Of a stretch of 64,000 nucleotides of DNA, positions 38,071-51,365 are shown piece by piece (positions within the stretch are counted from its first letter, which is position 1; every line of letters starts with the position of its first letter). Both the position numbers and the translations under genes were made by a program. Where the stretch lies: NCBI GenBank assembly GCA_013398055.1, contig VZRS01007559.1, positions 167,946-231,945 of the forward strand. Direction: 5' to 3'. The stretch is from Ifrita kowaldi. Lineage: Eukaryota > Chordata > Aves > Passeriformes > Cinclosomatidae. Under the pieces are notes generated by a model, which made no database searches, had not been told where the DNA came from, and worked only from the letters and a program-made list of their open reading frames with translations.

Positions 38071-41000
38071 CTTGGGGTTTTTTAGCCATAAGCTTCTCAG
38101 TTCACAATTTTCCACAGTTGGAAATGACACAGGAAGAGAAGATACTGGTTGTGGTAGGTGGTGCAGGTTACCTGGCAGCTACTAATGAAATGTAGCCGTG
38201 AGAGAGGCCAAGTGCAATGTTCTATGTAAGAAACTTTCACTAAAGAGAGGAAAATCACAATGCCACTGAACAAGGCTTTTGTGCCATTTCAGACCCAACT
38301 TGTGTTACTCTTGTCATCACATTCACAAACGAAGAATTCATACCAGAACAGGGCAGGGCAGATCTGTTACCGTGATGGAGGAAAACGTGGGCATGTGTGT
38401 CCTGGGACAGACAGATCGAGAGGCTGGCAGCAGGCAAAATGTGGGCTGAGAGCGTGTGTATGTTTGCTGTCTGCGAGGATATCAGAGAATTAAAGAAGGA
38501 GGGAGTGCGAGGAGTTCCTTCAGCTGAATGCCAGCATTAGCATAAGAAATAAATTGATGTAAACTGACAATTACTGCTTTCAGGCTTGAGGCTGGGAGGC
38601 TTCTGACCATGAGTGAGCGCTCTGACAGACACGGTGGGTCTGGACACCAAGCTGGCTTTAACGCGATTTATTTTTTAAAAACTAATTGTGAATGGTAGTT
38701 GAAAACTGGAGTCAGTGATTCAAAAGGTCCTGTTCAGGCTTAGGTGCCTCTAGTCCCAGTAGCATCTGGTTTACATTATAACTTAGACTGAGTTAATATA
38801 AACCTTTATGCATTTATTTATCCCGTTTCTGGAATCTGCTGAACTGACAGGAACAAACAGAGAATAAAACCCAAGCAGCGTTTCAGAGTTCAGCTGCCCA
38901 TTACTAACTCCCCTTATGGTAATGTGACATTCTGAGGTGCATTTGGCAAAGGAATTGCGCTTTCATGCTTCTTTGAGCAAAGTTTCAGGTTGTCTTTGCC
39001 TTCAGGATATGGGATCTTTTTTTATTTTTTTACTTTACTTTTAAGCCCTAAACAAAATGGTAGCAAGCCCTGGTCTGTGTTAGGGTATGTCTGCGCAGCT
39101 GTGCAGAAAGAGATAATGGCGTATTCAGCTTTTGGCGAAGATTCAGTACTTTTCATCTGTCATCAGAGGTTGAAGCAGTAATGCAAAGTGATACTGGAAA
39201 AGCATTATTCTGCTACAGTGACAGCACCATTAAAATCAATAGAATAGGGCTTTTTTATAATCCCAGCTACAGTAAAAGAATTAACATGCCCGTTAGTTGT
39301 GCGAAAGCAGGAAATTATCTGGCTCTGTGCTTGTTTGCGGTGAGTTTGGGTTTAGGAGGCTTTGCCTTTCTTTTAAGGAACAATATATCCTGCCTAGGGC
39401 TCTGAGTTCTTAAAAACATTAAACTAAAGATCCATCCACTTTTTGGGAAGGATGGATGATATGATTTTGTAAATCCCTTAAATGTACTGGTTATAAAGAT
39501 CATTTTGACCACAGTGCTCTATGGTATTTATAGTTATAAGTGATCTGTAGTTAAAATCCATGGAGATACATATCCTGCTGGATAGAGCTGTCACAAGGCC
39601 GCTGAGTAAGTCTTCACCAATTGTAAGGTATCCCAGTGTGGGCTTGGTTGTTTTTTAACAAGCTCTATTTTTCACAGCTTTATTATTAAGATGTGGAAAC
39701 TGGTCTTAAACTGAAAATCTGACTTGTAACAATGTTTTTTTTTCTCCCTGTTTCTAAAAGAAGCACATTTTTTTAGCTCTTACCTGAGCTAGATGAACAT
39801 TTTATTTTTATTGGCCTGTAACCTATATTACCTGCTGTGAACCTCTTTATGGAAATAATTCATACTTAATTCATATCATAGCTTAGTTTATCAAAGAAAG
39901 TAGTTTTATTTAAACCAGACTTAGTAAAATCAGTGTTAGACAGCTAATTATTTTCAATGGCTGGGTTTAATTAGCGTCCTTGAGATTACAGACAAAATCT
40001 ATGGCATAAAAGAGAATTGCCAACTTCTTATCTTTCCCACAAGGTTATAAAAATATTTTGTTACAGTTCTTCAAACACAAGTCTGTATTGAACCAAAACA
40101 ATACTACATTTATTACCATAGTAATCCAGGCTGTTGAACTATGGTTTCCAAAGGTGAAAGGCTGATACATTAACCCACTGATCTCCAAGCATATGACAGT
40201 TTGTGAAAAATGTTCCATGTCCTTCTCCTCCAAGCAGTGTGGCAGAGAGCAGGATCAAATGAGTGGGAACAAATGCTAGAGTTAGCTGAGCCCTTTTAGC
40301 AGAAAGTGTGGTTTTTTTGTCAGGAGACACACAAAGAATCAGTTGTGGGTTTGTGGTGGTACTTGAGATTTTCTGAAGAAATCCTGGAGGTCTGAACCTT
40401 CAGTTCTCCAAACCTGTCTTAATTAGTCTGGCTTTTATTTCATAAAAATGTGTCAGCTTAAAGCAGCTGAGGTCTGAAGAATGGATCATTGATTGCAAAG
40501 TTTTTCAGTAGGCATTCTGATTGCCTTCATCACTTCCCCAAATGTATTTATTTAATTTTTAAAATAAATGGCCTCCATAGACTCAAATTTCTCATCCCAG
40601 GGCATGGTGCTGGCGTGCCCTGGCACTGAGAGCTGCTCTCTGTAACTGAGTCTTCACACTGGATGTCCCTGTCTGCTGGATGTTGGCATTATTTTCACTA
40701 GCCATAACCCTAGTAGCCTCATGTGTACTTCACTTTTCCTTTTATCTCCCATCCAATGCCTCAGGGCAAATGCACCCCTCCTTCAATTAGTTCTAATGGG
40801 AGGTGGATAGAACATCAGAGTTTATAATATACGAACTTTTGAAACTTAGTGCAATCCTCTTTTCATATGTAAATATCATAAGTAACTTCAGAAAGCTGGT
40901 TAGTCGTTCATCAAAGCTCATTCTTTCATAATTTCTGGTTTCATATGATTTGCCTCACTTTCTCTGGGATGTTTTCCTGTTTATTAGATTAGATTACAAC

Positions 41001-41269
41001 TCTGCCTTAGATGATAACTTATTTGGCAATGGATAGATACTTAGTAAGTCATTATGTAAAAGAAGTTGCTGTTTAGAAGTCACCTCTGTGATAACCCTGC
41101 AAAAATGAAGGAAGTGAGCAGAAAAGTAATTTTGGTCAAAAGCGAGCTGTCCTCTTTTTTCAGATCCACTAAAGATTGTAACACTGTTTTCTCAGCATTT
41201 CTTCCTCCTTCCAACTAAAGAAACTTTTTCCACCTTTGTTTTGAGGGGTTATGCTTCAAAACAGTTTTG
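38071..41269. other. Intergenic with a candidate conserved block
   Basis: No supported gene or repeat. 38,800-38,965 is listed among the conserved-element candidates. Confidence 0.55.
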
Positions 41270-41377
41270 TGGGGGTTTTTTTTGTTTGTTTGGGGTTTGT
41301 TTATTTGTTTTTGTTTGTTGCTGTGTTTTGTTTTGTTTTGTTTGTTTTTGCTTTGGTTTGCTTTAGTTTTTTTAGCT
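41270..41377. repeat. G/T low-complexity tract (GTTT/GTTTT repeats)
   Basis: About 108 bases of irregular GTTT and TTTTG repeats. The apparent hydrophobic Phe/Cys/Leu open frame on the plus strand and the Lys/Asn-rich one on the minus strand come from this composition. Confidence 0.9.
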
Positions 41378-43440
41378 GGTGGCACTGAGATGGCTACTGA
41401 GCACAGTATTCTTCTTTCTGCCTCTGGTCTGGTGTGCTCCTCTGTTAACACCTGATGACCACTGCTCTTTTGAGAGCTGCTGGACCTCATGGTGGGCAAA
41501 TTCAAGGTTCCTGTGAGATCACTGTTCTTTTATGTGTTGCACAGTCTTTTCTCTACTTGGATCTTCACAAAAAGGTTTTGAAGCCTGCACATAAAGTACA
41601 GTTGTTAATGACTTCATTAGTAAAGTCAGATTATTTTTTTCCTGGAACAGTGCTGCTAAATGTCTGGATGAATTCATTGTATAAAGACACAAGATTTGGC
41701 ACCTGATTTATGAAGGAAAGGAAGTGATATGTGTATCTCTTAAGGCTCTGAAACAGAGGAGCAAACAGCAAAGGAAGGCCTGTGTTTACACTGGTGCTCA
41801 CAAAAGGATCTCCTAGGTTATAATATTGTGTAATACATAATAAAGAGCTGATGCTTGCTTTGTTCTTTGAGGGATGTGCTTATCATGAAAGATGTGACTG
41901 CTTTTGGGCTGGGACCTTAAAAAGCTTGTTGGTATATCACATCTCTGGAATCTCAAAAGAGAAAAGCAATTTAGATATTAATCTTGTCTCGGTTCTTTAC
42001 TCAGGGAATACCCAGAAAGGCAGGTTTGCGCAGGAGAAGAATATTTTCCTTGCTTTGACTCTTCCTCTGACGTCACCTCAAGGCCACAGACTGGATTCCT
42101 AGAGTTGAAAGAAACAAGATACTCTCCTCTTTCCCCAATTTCTTTTCATTCTGCACTTCTGTATCCCCTCTCAGCGCCCTTTCACAAGAAGAAGCTAAAT
42201 AAATTTTGAGATTCAGAAATGGACAAGAAGTGCTTTCAAAGGATGTTATATCCTTTATTGTCTTCCCAGGGAAAATTACATGCCCAATTTTTTCAAGTTA
42301 AACTCAAGATCAGATGGTATTATAAGACAGGGCTTTTTTAATGAAGCTCAGGACTGGGAGAAATTATTGATTTTCTGAATACTTGCTTCCATATAGGTGC
42401 CTGCTCTGCTTGTAGGGACCAGTTTGTAGCTCCTGAAGGACAATTTCTCTAAGCACAGATATTGGATATTTTTATGTCAACAATACAATATAAAATTTGT
42501 TGGCAGAGAGATTTTGCAGTGATTGGGAAAGAAGCATCTAAATTTGATTGGTGTTAGAGCAGGTTTACTAAGGGATGGAAGGTTTGGAGCTGGTTAGTTA
42601 TTAGCATCACTAAAAGCATTGGTGCCAAGTCTTGAAAAGGACTGGGCTCAAAATGTAGCTGCTTCATGAGTGCCCATTTAGAATAGAACAGTTAGAATTT
42701 GCAATTGAATAATTAAACAGGGTATGCAAATAAAAATTTTAGGAGTGATAAAAGCCTCCAGTTTGATGATATGAGGAGGACTGACAATGCAAGTCAGAAG
42801 TAAATATATTTTTTCCTTACTTGCAGAAAATTTGCTCTTCAAACATCAGGTGCTTGGACAACTTCCAGAGTCAGGATGTGGACTAGATTGACCAATTTTC
42901 AGCAGATAAATCTTCTGATTCCATTTTTACTGAGTCTTCAAAATGTTAATGATTTGCTATCTGCAGACTTCAGAGTATTTCTCAGGGACTGGAACACTGC
43001 CGAACTTATGCCGAGTCTGAAAAAATGATTCTTAAAGCATTTCAATTTAAAACCCCATAATTCATCTGAGTATGAGCTGGGAAAGTAGCCCATAGCATAC
43101 TGCAGATGAGAACTCATAGCTGTGCTACTGGGGTTTCAGTGCTCTTCAGTTGAGAATAAATGGGAAATCTTTCCTTGAGGGTTTGACATCAGTAATGGAG
43201 ATATGAATTCAAGAAATTGGAGAGTGGGGAATTTGGTTTGCTATACTTAATGAATAGTTTTCACCCATACAGATGTGATTAATCCAGTTGTTTGAATGAT
43301 GCATTTTATGATTATTTAGGTGTCTGAGGATGTGTCAATCTCTGGGTGGGAGATTTACACGTCAGATGGGAATGAATTTTGCTAAGGCAAAATATTTATT
43401 TCCAGATCATGTTATAAAAATAGATAATTTGCCACTGACA
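41378..43440. other. Intergenic, nothing recognised
   Basis: AT-rich DNA with short chance open frames. No interspersed repeat. Confidence 0.6.
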
Positions 43441-43632
43441 CAGCCAGGGCACTTGCAGGGTTGGGGCATCCACAGCTTCTCTGGGCAGGACCTTAGAGTC
43501 CTTCGCTACCCTCTGAGTAAAGAATTCCTTCCTAGAAGCTAATCTAAACCTGCCCTCTTTCAGTTTAAAACCATTGCCCCTTGTCCTGTCACTATCTGTC
43601 CCTCCTTTTTATAAGCCCCCTGAAGGTGGGCT
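43441..43632 (-). mobile_element. CR1 LINE fragment, minus orientation
   Basis: Reverse-complement CR1: gcacttgcagggttggggca, then cttctctgggcaggacctta, aaacctgccctctttcagtt and ccccttgtcctgtcactatc, ending near aagccccctgaa. It lacks the terminal 3' UTR, so the CR1 end has been deleted or decayed. Confidence 0.9.
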
Positions 43633-44075
43633 TTGATGATGTTGTACAGTTGAAATCTCATAAATCCATTAGGTTTATAACAGACGAACTGTTTTGTCTG
43701 CCCAGTTTGATAAGGGGAACCCTTAGGGGCTGTGCCAGGATGTGTTTTGGTGGTGTCAGTTCTTGTGGTTCAGTTGTGCTGATTTATATCCTCCGGATCT
43801 ATTTCCAAGGCCAAATTCTTAAGAGGGTTTTTTGTACAAGAGGTAATCAAGTCCACTGGGAGTATTTAGGTGCAGTATAAATACTGAAATTATGAAATCT
43901 GCAGAGTTTTGTGGTCTGAAGATTTGTGCAGTCAGCTAAATTAAATGCCTGGTAGCCAGCCGTATGAGACTCAGCTCTGCACCAGGTATGTGCCCACTCA
44001 GCTCTAACCTGGGCAAAACCAGGGGCCAGGACTGCATGGGAGCTACCTGGCCACCCATAGTTGTCTGCAACATTT
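43633..44075. other. Intergenic, nothing recognised
   Basis: No gene or repeat seen between two CR1 pieces. Confidence 0.6.
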
Positions 44076-44118
44076 ACATATATATATATGTATATATGTA
44101 TGTATGTATGTATGTATA
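44076..44118. repeat. TA / TATG microsatellite
   Basis: A TA array passing into TATG units (tatgtatgtatgtatgtata). It abuts the 3' end of the CR1 copy that follows, consistent with microsatellite growth at a LINE tail. Confidence 0.9.
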
Positions 44119-44300
44119 ACAGAATCATAGAGTAAGCTATGGANCCCCAGCCTCTCTGTACATCCAGGGTTGCCCCATGCCAGGTGCTTTCCCTTGCTGA
44201 ACTTCACATGGTTGGTGATTGCCCAGCCCTCTCATTTGTGGAGGTCTCTCTGCAGGGCCTCCCTGCCTTTGAGGGAGTCAGAGTCCATCTGCAGAGGAGC
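44119..44300 (-). mobile_element. CR1 LINE fragment with internal gap at an N
   Basis: Starts with a reversed CR1 tail (acagaatcatagagtaagct), then a single N at 44,144. It continues in a more internal CR1 segment: gttgccccatgccaggtgct, ggttggtgattgcccagccc, gaggtctctctgcagggcct. On the minus strand the internal part retains 'ALQRDL' and 'FSKGK' relics of the RT thumb region. The 3' UTR and ORF2 end are absent between tail and internal segment, so either a deletion or missing assembly sequence lies at the N. Confidence 0.75.
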
Positions 44301-47300
44301 ACCAGCCCAGAGCTCACAATTACAGCAGCCAGGGCTGCCAGGTACACCTGGTGCCTCTGTGGATATTGAATATACCTGTGTGGAGAAAGAAAAGGAACAT
44401 TCATGTGCATACAGAGAGATCCATTTATTTTGCTATTCTAATACTTTATTGAATTTAAATTAAAACAGATCTCCTACAATTTGAACTTTTAACGGACTAG
44501 TTATTGTCATTCTGCTGTAATTGCTCTTTAATGTCATTTGAATAACAATCGGAAAAGGGAAAACAAAATTTATGTGCAGTTAAACAGCTGCAGCTGCACC
44601 AAACACAAATGTGTGAAAGTTTCCAAATAGGAACTTTAATTTGGCAGTGATTTTGGCAAATAATTGTCCTTTTAGTGCAGCTCAACATCTGTGTGTAGTT
44701 TAAAGTTTTGTTACCTCTTAGATAATTAGCTGCCTAGCTTTCATTGTGTTTTAATGTGGTAAAAGACCCCAGTATAAAATATTCCAGGTTTAAAAATAGC
44801 AAACTGTGTTGTACTCTTGTTAAATTTACGTGCCCTTCCACAGCCATCACTAACAGGTATGAAAATATCTAAGCTGTATTCCTTATAAAAGAGCATTTCA
44901 AGTAGCAGTGTATCAGAAAATATTTGGGAAGGAAGCAATAGGCACACACCCCCTTCTCACACTTGGCTGGAAAAAAATGTGTTATTCTTTGAATTGTGAT
45001 TGAATCCCTGCAATCCCTGTACCTGCAAATGTACAGTTTTACTTGGAAAAATTAGTGTATGATTCTCCAGAGATGGATATTTTTGATTGAAGAAAGCAAG
45101 CTGCAGTGATTTGGGGGTGTATGGCTCTGGGAGTCCCATGTGTGCAACAGCTCCTCTTAAAAAGCATTAATTTCTACAATATGAACTTTGACTTGTAATC
45201 TGCAATTTTTATGGAGACACTTTACAATTCTCAGTAAATCCACGTCAGAGCAGAGCTGCTGTTCCATCAAATCCTTCCATACTGAAGCAGGGGAGCAATT
45301 TAATGAATCCAATGGGACAACAGCATAAACCCTGATGATGAAATAATGAAATAATGAGTTACACAGCAAGTGGTGAACATGTAGACTTTGGTGCCTTGGG
45401 AAATTGTGGAGTTAGATTATATCCGCTCTACAGACTGAAAAATGGGCAGAATAAACTCTTGGACATCTGATCCGTGGGCACCAACAGCAAGAGGTGGGGA
45501 CATATCCTCCAACAGCCCCAAACTCAGCAGCTGTGGATGGTGGAACATACAGAGGACTGCTTCGAGCTGTCTTTTGAGCACTGAATTTCCAGCTCCCGTG
45601 GTAGCCTAGTCCTTCTGTGCATTAACAAACAAATGCATTTCAGTGTTGTGTATTTGTGAGTTTTAAAACATCCAACACCACTGATGTGACCTTTCAAATA
45701 TGTAGGAAATACAAAACCTGAGATGCCAGCCCTGGAGTTTTCCACTTAACCTTAATCAAACATCTCAATACTTCAATCTCTAAGCCATTTTCTTTTAAAT
45801 ATCTTTGACATTAATAGCTTGCTCTGAGAACACCTGTGACATTAACACTGGGATTTTAGGCTTTTTAAATTCATTCATCCTTCTGGGAGGTGGACAACCT
45901 TCCTTTTGGTTCTGTGAGTGCAGGGTGAGTAGGCAAAGCCCTACACAAAGAACAGGCTCAGATCTGGAGGTAAAAATGAGTAAAAACCTCTGTCAGGTTT
46001 GAAAAAACCACTTTTCAACCATACTTACGTCTGCCTTGTGAAGTGTTAAATCTCTTTGAGTCCTTTGTAAAGCAAATAAGCAACTACACAATCTACACAG
46101 AAATCTCTAGCCAGACCTTCTTTCTCTTTGGATATTTACTGTGGTCTAGCCAGAAAATTTTGGAAGAGAACCGTCGTATTCTTTTTTTATGTGCGTATTA
46201 CTGCCAGGTGAAGAGATTGTTGTCTTGTGCTGCGGTTCTTTTAAACCCCAGAGTAGAAAATTATTAAAGTTGGCCTTTCAGGCTATGTGATTTTTATCTG
46301 CATAGAGTCCTGCTCCAAAAAATTGTTTTAAGCTCAATTAATTTCACCATTATTTAACCTCTTGTTTAAATGTGTGATAATGAAAAGAAAAAAACCAAAA
46401 CAGACTCTAGGGAGAGACTTGTAAGAGGTGAATAATTCAACTTTTAAAAATCTGTTATAACTTGATTTCTTGGCCTTGGTTGTGCCTCATCCGTGCAATT
46501 AAAGCACCTCCCAGTCTGTCCTCCTGATCACCAGATAATGTTTAAACTCCTTATTTCTGGCCTAACTGCACATATTTCCAGAACTAATCACTTCTTACTA
46601 GCCAAGGCAATTTATCTTTCTTAAATATTAGATGTTGTTATTAAATATCAGACTTGCTCTCCTTGAGGAATCTGGGTCACTTTTTAGGTTTTGAATTAAG
46701 GTAATTGGTGCTGTGTTTTCCCCTTGTTCTTTCAATGTATCATCGGGGTACCAGGAACGTTCAGCTTTCTGCCCTTTCTTTTACCTACCAGAATAGAGTG
46801 TAAATTGTGGCTGAGGATCTTTGGTGGGGCTGGAAGGTGCATCTTGGTGGTGATGTGGACCTCCAGACTACTCTGGTGCAACTTGGGCAAGTTTAAGTGA
46901 AATGTGTTGGGTATTATTAACCCCCCAGCCATCAGCTCTTGCTTTGGAGGTCCCTGAGCACCAAGTTATTGCACATTTGGAAAAATATGACAGTGGGGAG
47001 ACTCTGGTCTTCGTGCTGTTGTGAGGCATTCACCTTTGGCCATGGTCACAGGCAACATGCTGGGCTGTCTGAGTCCTTGCTCTGGCCTGGGACAAGAATT
47101 TGTCCAGTTTTAATCAGAGCAGATACCAGCTGTAAGAAAGTAGGATTCCCAGGAACGGAGGAAGACAAGCAACAAAGAGTTCAGATTCAGGTCAAGAAGC
47201 ACAACTGAAAAATATTTTCAAGTTTACCTTTATGCTGCTGGGTTTTTTAACAAATAATTTATCTTCCCCTTAGATGCTTTCATAGCTTCACTTTAATTTC

Positions 47301-49191
47301 TCTGCTTCATGGCTTGATGGTTCATTTTCATATATTTAATTACAAGTATTTTGCTGCACTTTATGTTCAAATTTACAGAGCCACAGTTTCTCAAAATTAT
47401 GTAATAAGTTCATTTTAAACAATTTTACTATTCCTCAAAAGGTTGAAATACGCAATTATATGTGCTCGTGACAAAGTAATTTCATTATTTCCCCACACAA
47501 AGATAGTTTTGTGATGGATTTATTGGGTGGTTTGAGTAATTTTGGACAAGAGTCCCATGGATTTTTATTTGATGTGTTTTTAATTTAAAAAATATATTGG
47601 ATTAAATAGAAGAAGTTATTATATATTAATGCATTTTTAAAGTATTACACTACTATTAAATCATAGTCTTTCTCACACACATATTATATAGACTTTGTAA
47701 TATCAAAAATGAAAAACAGCTTATAGTCTTGAGGAGTAAAGATTGCCAGCATTTATCTGGATGTGACAGAGAGAAAAATTAATTGAAGGCAGTGAAAGAA
47801 GTGACAGTACTTGATAATATTTTTATCACACTCAAAGTCAGTAGATTTTCTTCATTTAGAGCTGGAAGTGTAACATATTCTGCTTTTCTCGTCAGTTGTA
47901 GGAAAGACTGATTTACTCAGGCCTTCCTGATGCTGCTTTTTAGAGACATTATAATTTCCCATCAGCTGGAGTGGGCTTTCATAAATTACAGGAGGCCTAA
48001 AAAACAGGCATAAAAACAGGAGGTTTGGGCTTCTGACACCCGGCTCCACTTTTCTTCCTTGTTCCAGTCCTAAGTAGGCAGTAGCCCTGACATGCTTCCA
48101 GTTTGATTTTCATGGAGCTTCTGCATTAAAGACACTTTCTAAATCTTTAATGTGCATCTCTATGTGCTGTCATCATTTTTTATTTGCACTGGTCAGGCCG
48201 CGGATAAATTTGTGTTTAATAAAAAAGAGGCCATTTTTCCCCCTCCTATTTCTCTCTGTTGTTGATGTAAATTATATTTTAGCAACTTAATTTTGTGCTT
48301 TTTCCTTCTTCAAATGCTCACAGGCATGGTAACTGAGAGAGATTCATAGCTTCAGTGCTTTCATTTCACCAGGTTGGAAGGAGGTGGCTGGATTTTTGGG
48401 ATGGTTTTCAGCTCTGTAGTCGCGTTTCTGATGAGTGCTTGTACCAAGATCACTTGGAAGCCAACTCAGCTGGCTTCTTGTGCCACTGCTCTTCCAGTCC
48501 TCCCCTCCTCGAGCTGGTATTAGGATCGGCAGTGCCATAACCAGTGTTGTTTTCTTTCTGGAAGCATTTCCAGCAAAATGCAGAGTTCCAAGTCTGCCCC
48601 ATTGGGTCCCATCATCTTTGGGGCTCTGGGCTCTGTATGTGACTTGGCTCAAATGGATTGCTGTGTTTCCTAAGAGAGCTGCCTGGTACAGACTGCCCAC
48701 CCAGAAAATAAGTAAACTGAAGTTATCTGAACCAGAGAAACTTCTAAAATTTCTCATTGCTGCCTTTTTCTCTCAGGCTTGTGTGGTTGACAATGCAGCT
48801 GCCTCTGCTGATTGTTGTGTGAGGGGTACCATGGCGATTAAAGGTTTAAGGATAAGAAAAGCACAGGAAATGTTATTCCTCTTTGTTTTTACGAAAATGC
48901 TTTTTATTTTCAGTTGAGTGGGGAAAGGAAAGAAGAAAAACATAAAAAACCAGTCTTATAGCTGGTTTCCAAAAACACAAATCAAGTGTTTTACTCCTTG
49001 GTTTTTGCACAAGTGTCCTCAGGGTCTGGGGTGAGAAAGGAGGGAGAATTCTGTGAACAAGTAAGTGTGATGTGTAGATGTGTATTATTGTAAGTATGAA
49101 TTTGAGGGGTCAAATTCCAAACTGTTCTGGTGTAGAAAGCTGACTGGCCTTGTGTTACTGGCTTGGCCAGTGATGGATTTGTTTTCATCAA
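44301..49191. other. Intergenic with candidate conserved blocks
   Basis: No supported gene. A 137-160 codon pair of overlapping open frames at 48,344-48,917 lies on opposite strands of the same locally GC-richer patch and looks like chance. Candidate conserved blocks at 46,320-46,650 and 48,115-48,240 are listed as findings. 47,570-47,700 is extremely AT-rich. Confidence 0.5.
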
Positions 49192-49262
49192 CCAAGTCAC
49201 TTCAACTGTCTGTGCCTCTTTTTCCCTTTGCCTTATCTCCCTCATCTCTAGTGGGAGACATT
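49192..49262 (+). mobile_element. Possible MIR-like SINE relic
   Basis: caagtcacttcaactgtctg, then tgcctctttttcc, then cctcatctctagtgggagac. These resemble the conserved MIR/CORE-SINE core, whose consensus contains 'gcaagtcacttaacctctctgtgcctcagtttcctcatctgt'. Some 70 bases remain and the tRNA-like head is not visible. A short ggataataatag at about 49,330 recalls the next MIR segment but is displaced. Confidence 0.35.
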
Positions 49263-51239
49263 TGCTCATTCTGAGTTCATGCCATGGGGATATGATTTCA
49301 TCTGGCACACTTAGATGTTACCAGAATAGGGATAATAATAGGTTGTTTGGAAAATTTTTAAGATGCTTTGTCTCTCAACGGGTTGATTTTTCAGCAATAA
49401 ACGCAGGTTTCCAAGTTAATTTTGGTTCCATTGCAGTGTAAGTGCCTTCTGCTACATGCAGAGGCTTCAGTTCTCTCAGATACAGAATTCATACATACAT
49501 ACACCTCCCAAAAACCTCCATGTGCACGTTTTTATTGGATGAGCTTTGGCTCAGAAATGGAATCATGCCATCATTGCGTGCATGTGAGATGTAATGTATC
49601 TAATAAATGGGAAAAAAGCCCATCTCACTGGAGCTTATTTGCTGTCTCTTCAACTACAAAGTCTGTAGTTTATGGTTAGCAGTGGTTGAGTCTTGCATGC
49701 ATTCACTGCAAGAAATTCTAGAAGTTGTTGAGTTTCACCATTACTAAATATAGTACTCACTCTAGCAATCTTCAAAATATTTAGCAAAAAGGAAAGTTTA
49801 TTTTAGTAGTGTTTGGCATTTTACAGTCTCAAGATAAGCAAAAGCTTTAGTTGTACCTTAATAGTGGTTTGAAAGTAAAGTCTGTAATGTGACTTGTAAA
49901 ATAGGTTTCATTATTGTATATACAAAATTTCTCCTAATTCTTTTAAGGGCAGTATTTACAGAGAGCAAAACTTCATTTACAGTTGTACTTGAAACTGTTG
50001 CTGTAAGAACATAATGTAAAAGTGAGGTAAAACTAGTATAAAAACCTGTATAAATGATATAAAACTAGTTTGGGATTAACCATCTGCAAATATTCTATCA
50101 CGCTAAACATAATGGACCAACAGCAGGACTCAGGCATAATGTTAATAATTAAATGTGTTTGCAAATACAGCAAATGTATTTATGCATGACTATAGCAGTT
50201 CCAACATACACATATTTCACTTTTCATATTAAATAAAAGAGAATAGCATCTGCTTTTAAGAGAAGTTGTTGTTATCAGAAAAGAAAACAAAATAAAAAGA
50301 GGTGAAATGTGCAATAGCAGCAATATTTTACTTCTTACTGTAATTTTCCTAATAATCAAATAAGCTGCAACTTCCAAGACATTTATCTCATTTGTCAGGA
50401 CATCCAAGTTGTTCATCATCACCCACCTCAAATAAGTCAGCCTGTCCACTGCATTATGTTCACTACTCACCTGGTCAGAAGAAAACCTTTTTGGTACAGA
50501 CAGATGGTGAAGAGATAGTAGGAATTAAATAAGTAAAACAAAATCACATGAAAACTTGTTATTTGTGAGTACATACTGGGGTTTCTTCCAGGGGTCATCT
50601 GGCTTCCTGCAGTTGCTGACTCCATTAAAAAAAATAAAATGGATTTTGTTTATTCCACTTAATTTGCATTACACATAGTGCCAATTTTCAGTCTGTTTTC
50701 TTTCAGGGTTTTTTCTTTTTCTTTCTTCCTTTCTTTTTTTTTTTCATTTTCCAGACAAAAGAAGCAGAATTTCAGCTGCTCTGTCATTATTTAAAAAAAA
50801 AAAAGTGTGTGTACAAGAAACAACTCCCACTCCTCCCTGAACTTGCTTGTGTTACAGTGCAAAATTATCATAACCCTTTTTGTGTCAAAGGGCTGATGAA
50901 ACACCTGAAGGAATATACTTTCATATAAATGACCAGTTAAAAGTACTATTCTCTTCCCAAGTTTTTATTTTATAGATTTAAAGGTTTTCCAGAGTCATGC
51001 TGACTACTGGCAGTATGGAAATCAGGCACCGAGGGCAGGAGAAAGGGTTTTTGGAGGGAGGCTGCTGTTCCAGTAGTGCTGGGGGACACACGGTGCTGTT
51101 TGCAGGGAGCCTCCAGAGCGGGTCTGTAAAGGTGATGGTCTTTGCTTGTTTAATAGGCCATTCTTCATTATGGTGTCTCAGCCTGGACAGTCATCTTTCA
51201 TTTATAGTGAGTCAAAAGCCATTTTTTGGGCTGTTCTTA
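49263..51239. other. Intergenic, nothing recognised
   Basis: AT-rich DNA. A pyrimidine-rich low-complexity run lies at 50,698-50,745. No supported gene. Confidence 0.6.
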
Positions 51240-51365
51240 CAATCACAGAATGGTTTGGGTTGGAAGGAACCTTCAAAGATGGTCAAGTCCACACCCCTGC
51301 CATGGGCAGGGACACCTTCCACTAGAGCAGGTTGCTCAAAGCCCCACTCAGCCTGGCCTTGAGCA
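51240..51365 (-). mobile_element. Short CR1 LINE 3' end, minus orientation
   Basis: aatcacagaatggtttgggt, then tggaaggaaccttcaaagat, ccatgggcagggacaccttc and gcaggttgctcaaagcccca. These are the last ~125 bases of CR1 in reverse complement, 5'-truncated. Confidence 0.95.

Noticed and set aside
41215..41505. Hydrophobic membrane-like frame (+) and Lys/Asn-rich frame (-)
   Set aside because: Products of the GTTT low-complexity tract.
48344..48917. Open frames of 160 codons (+) and 137 codons (-) overlapping each other
   Set aside because: They overlap on opposite strands of one GC-richer patch, have no recognisable domain and no splice or initiation context.
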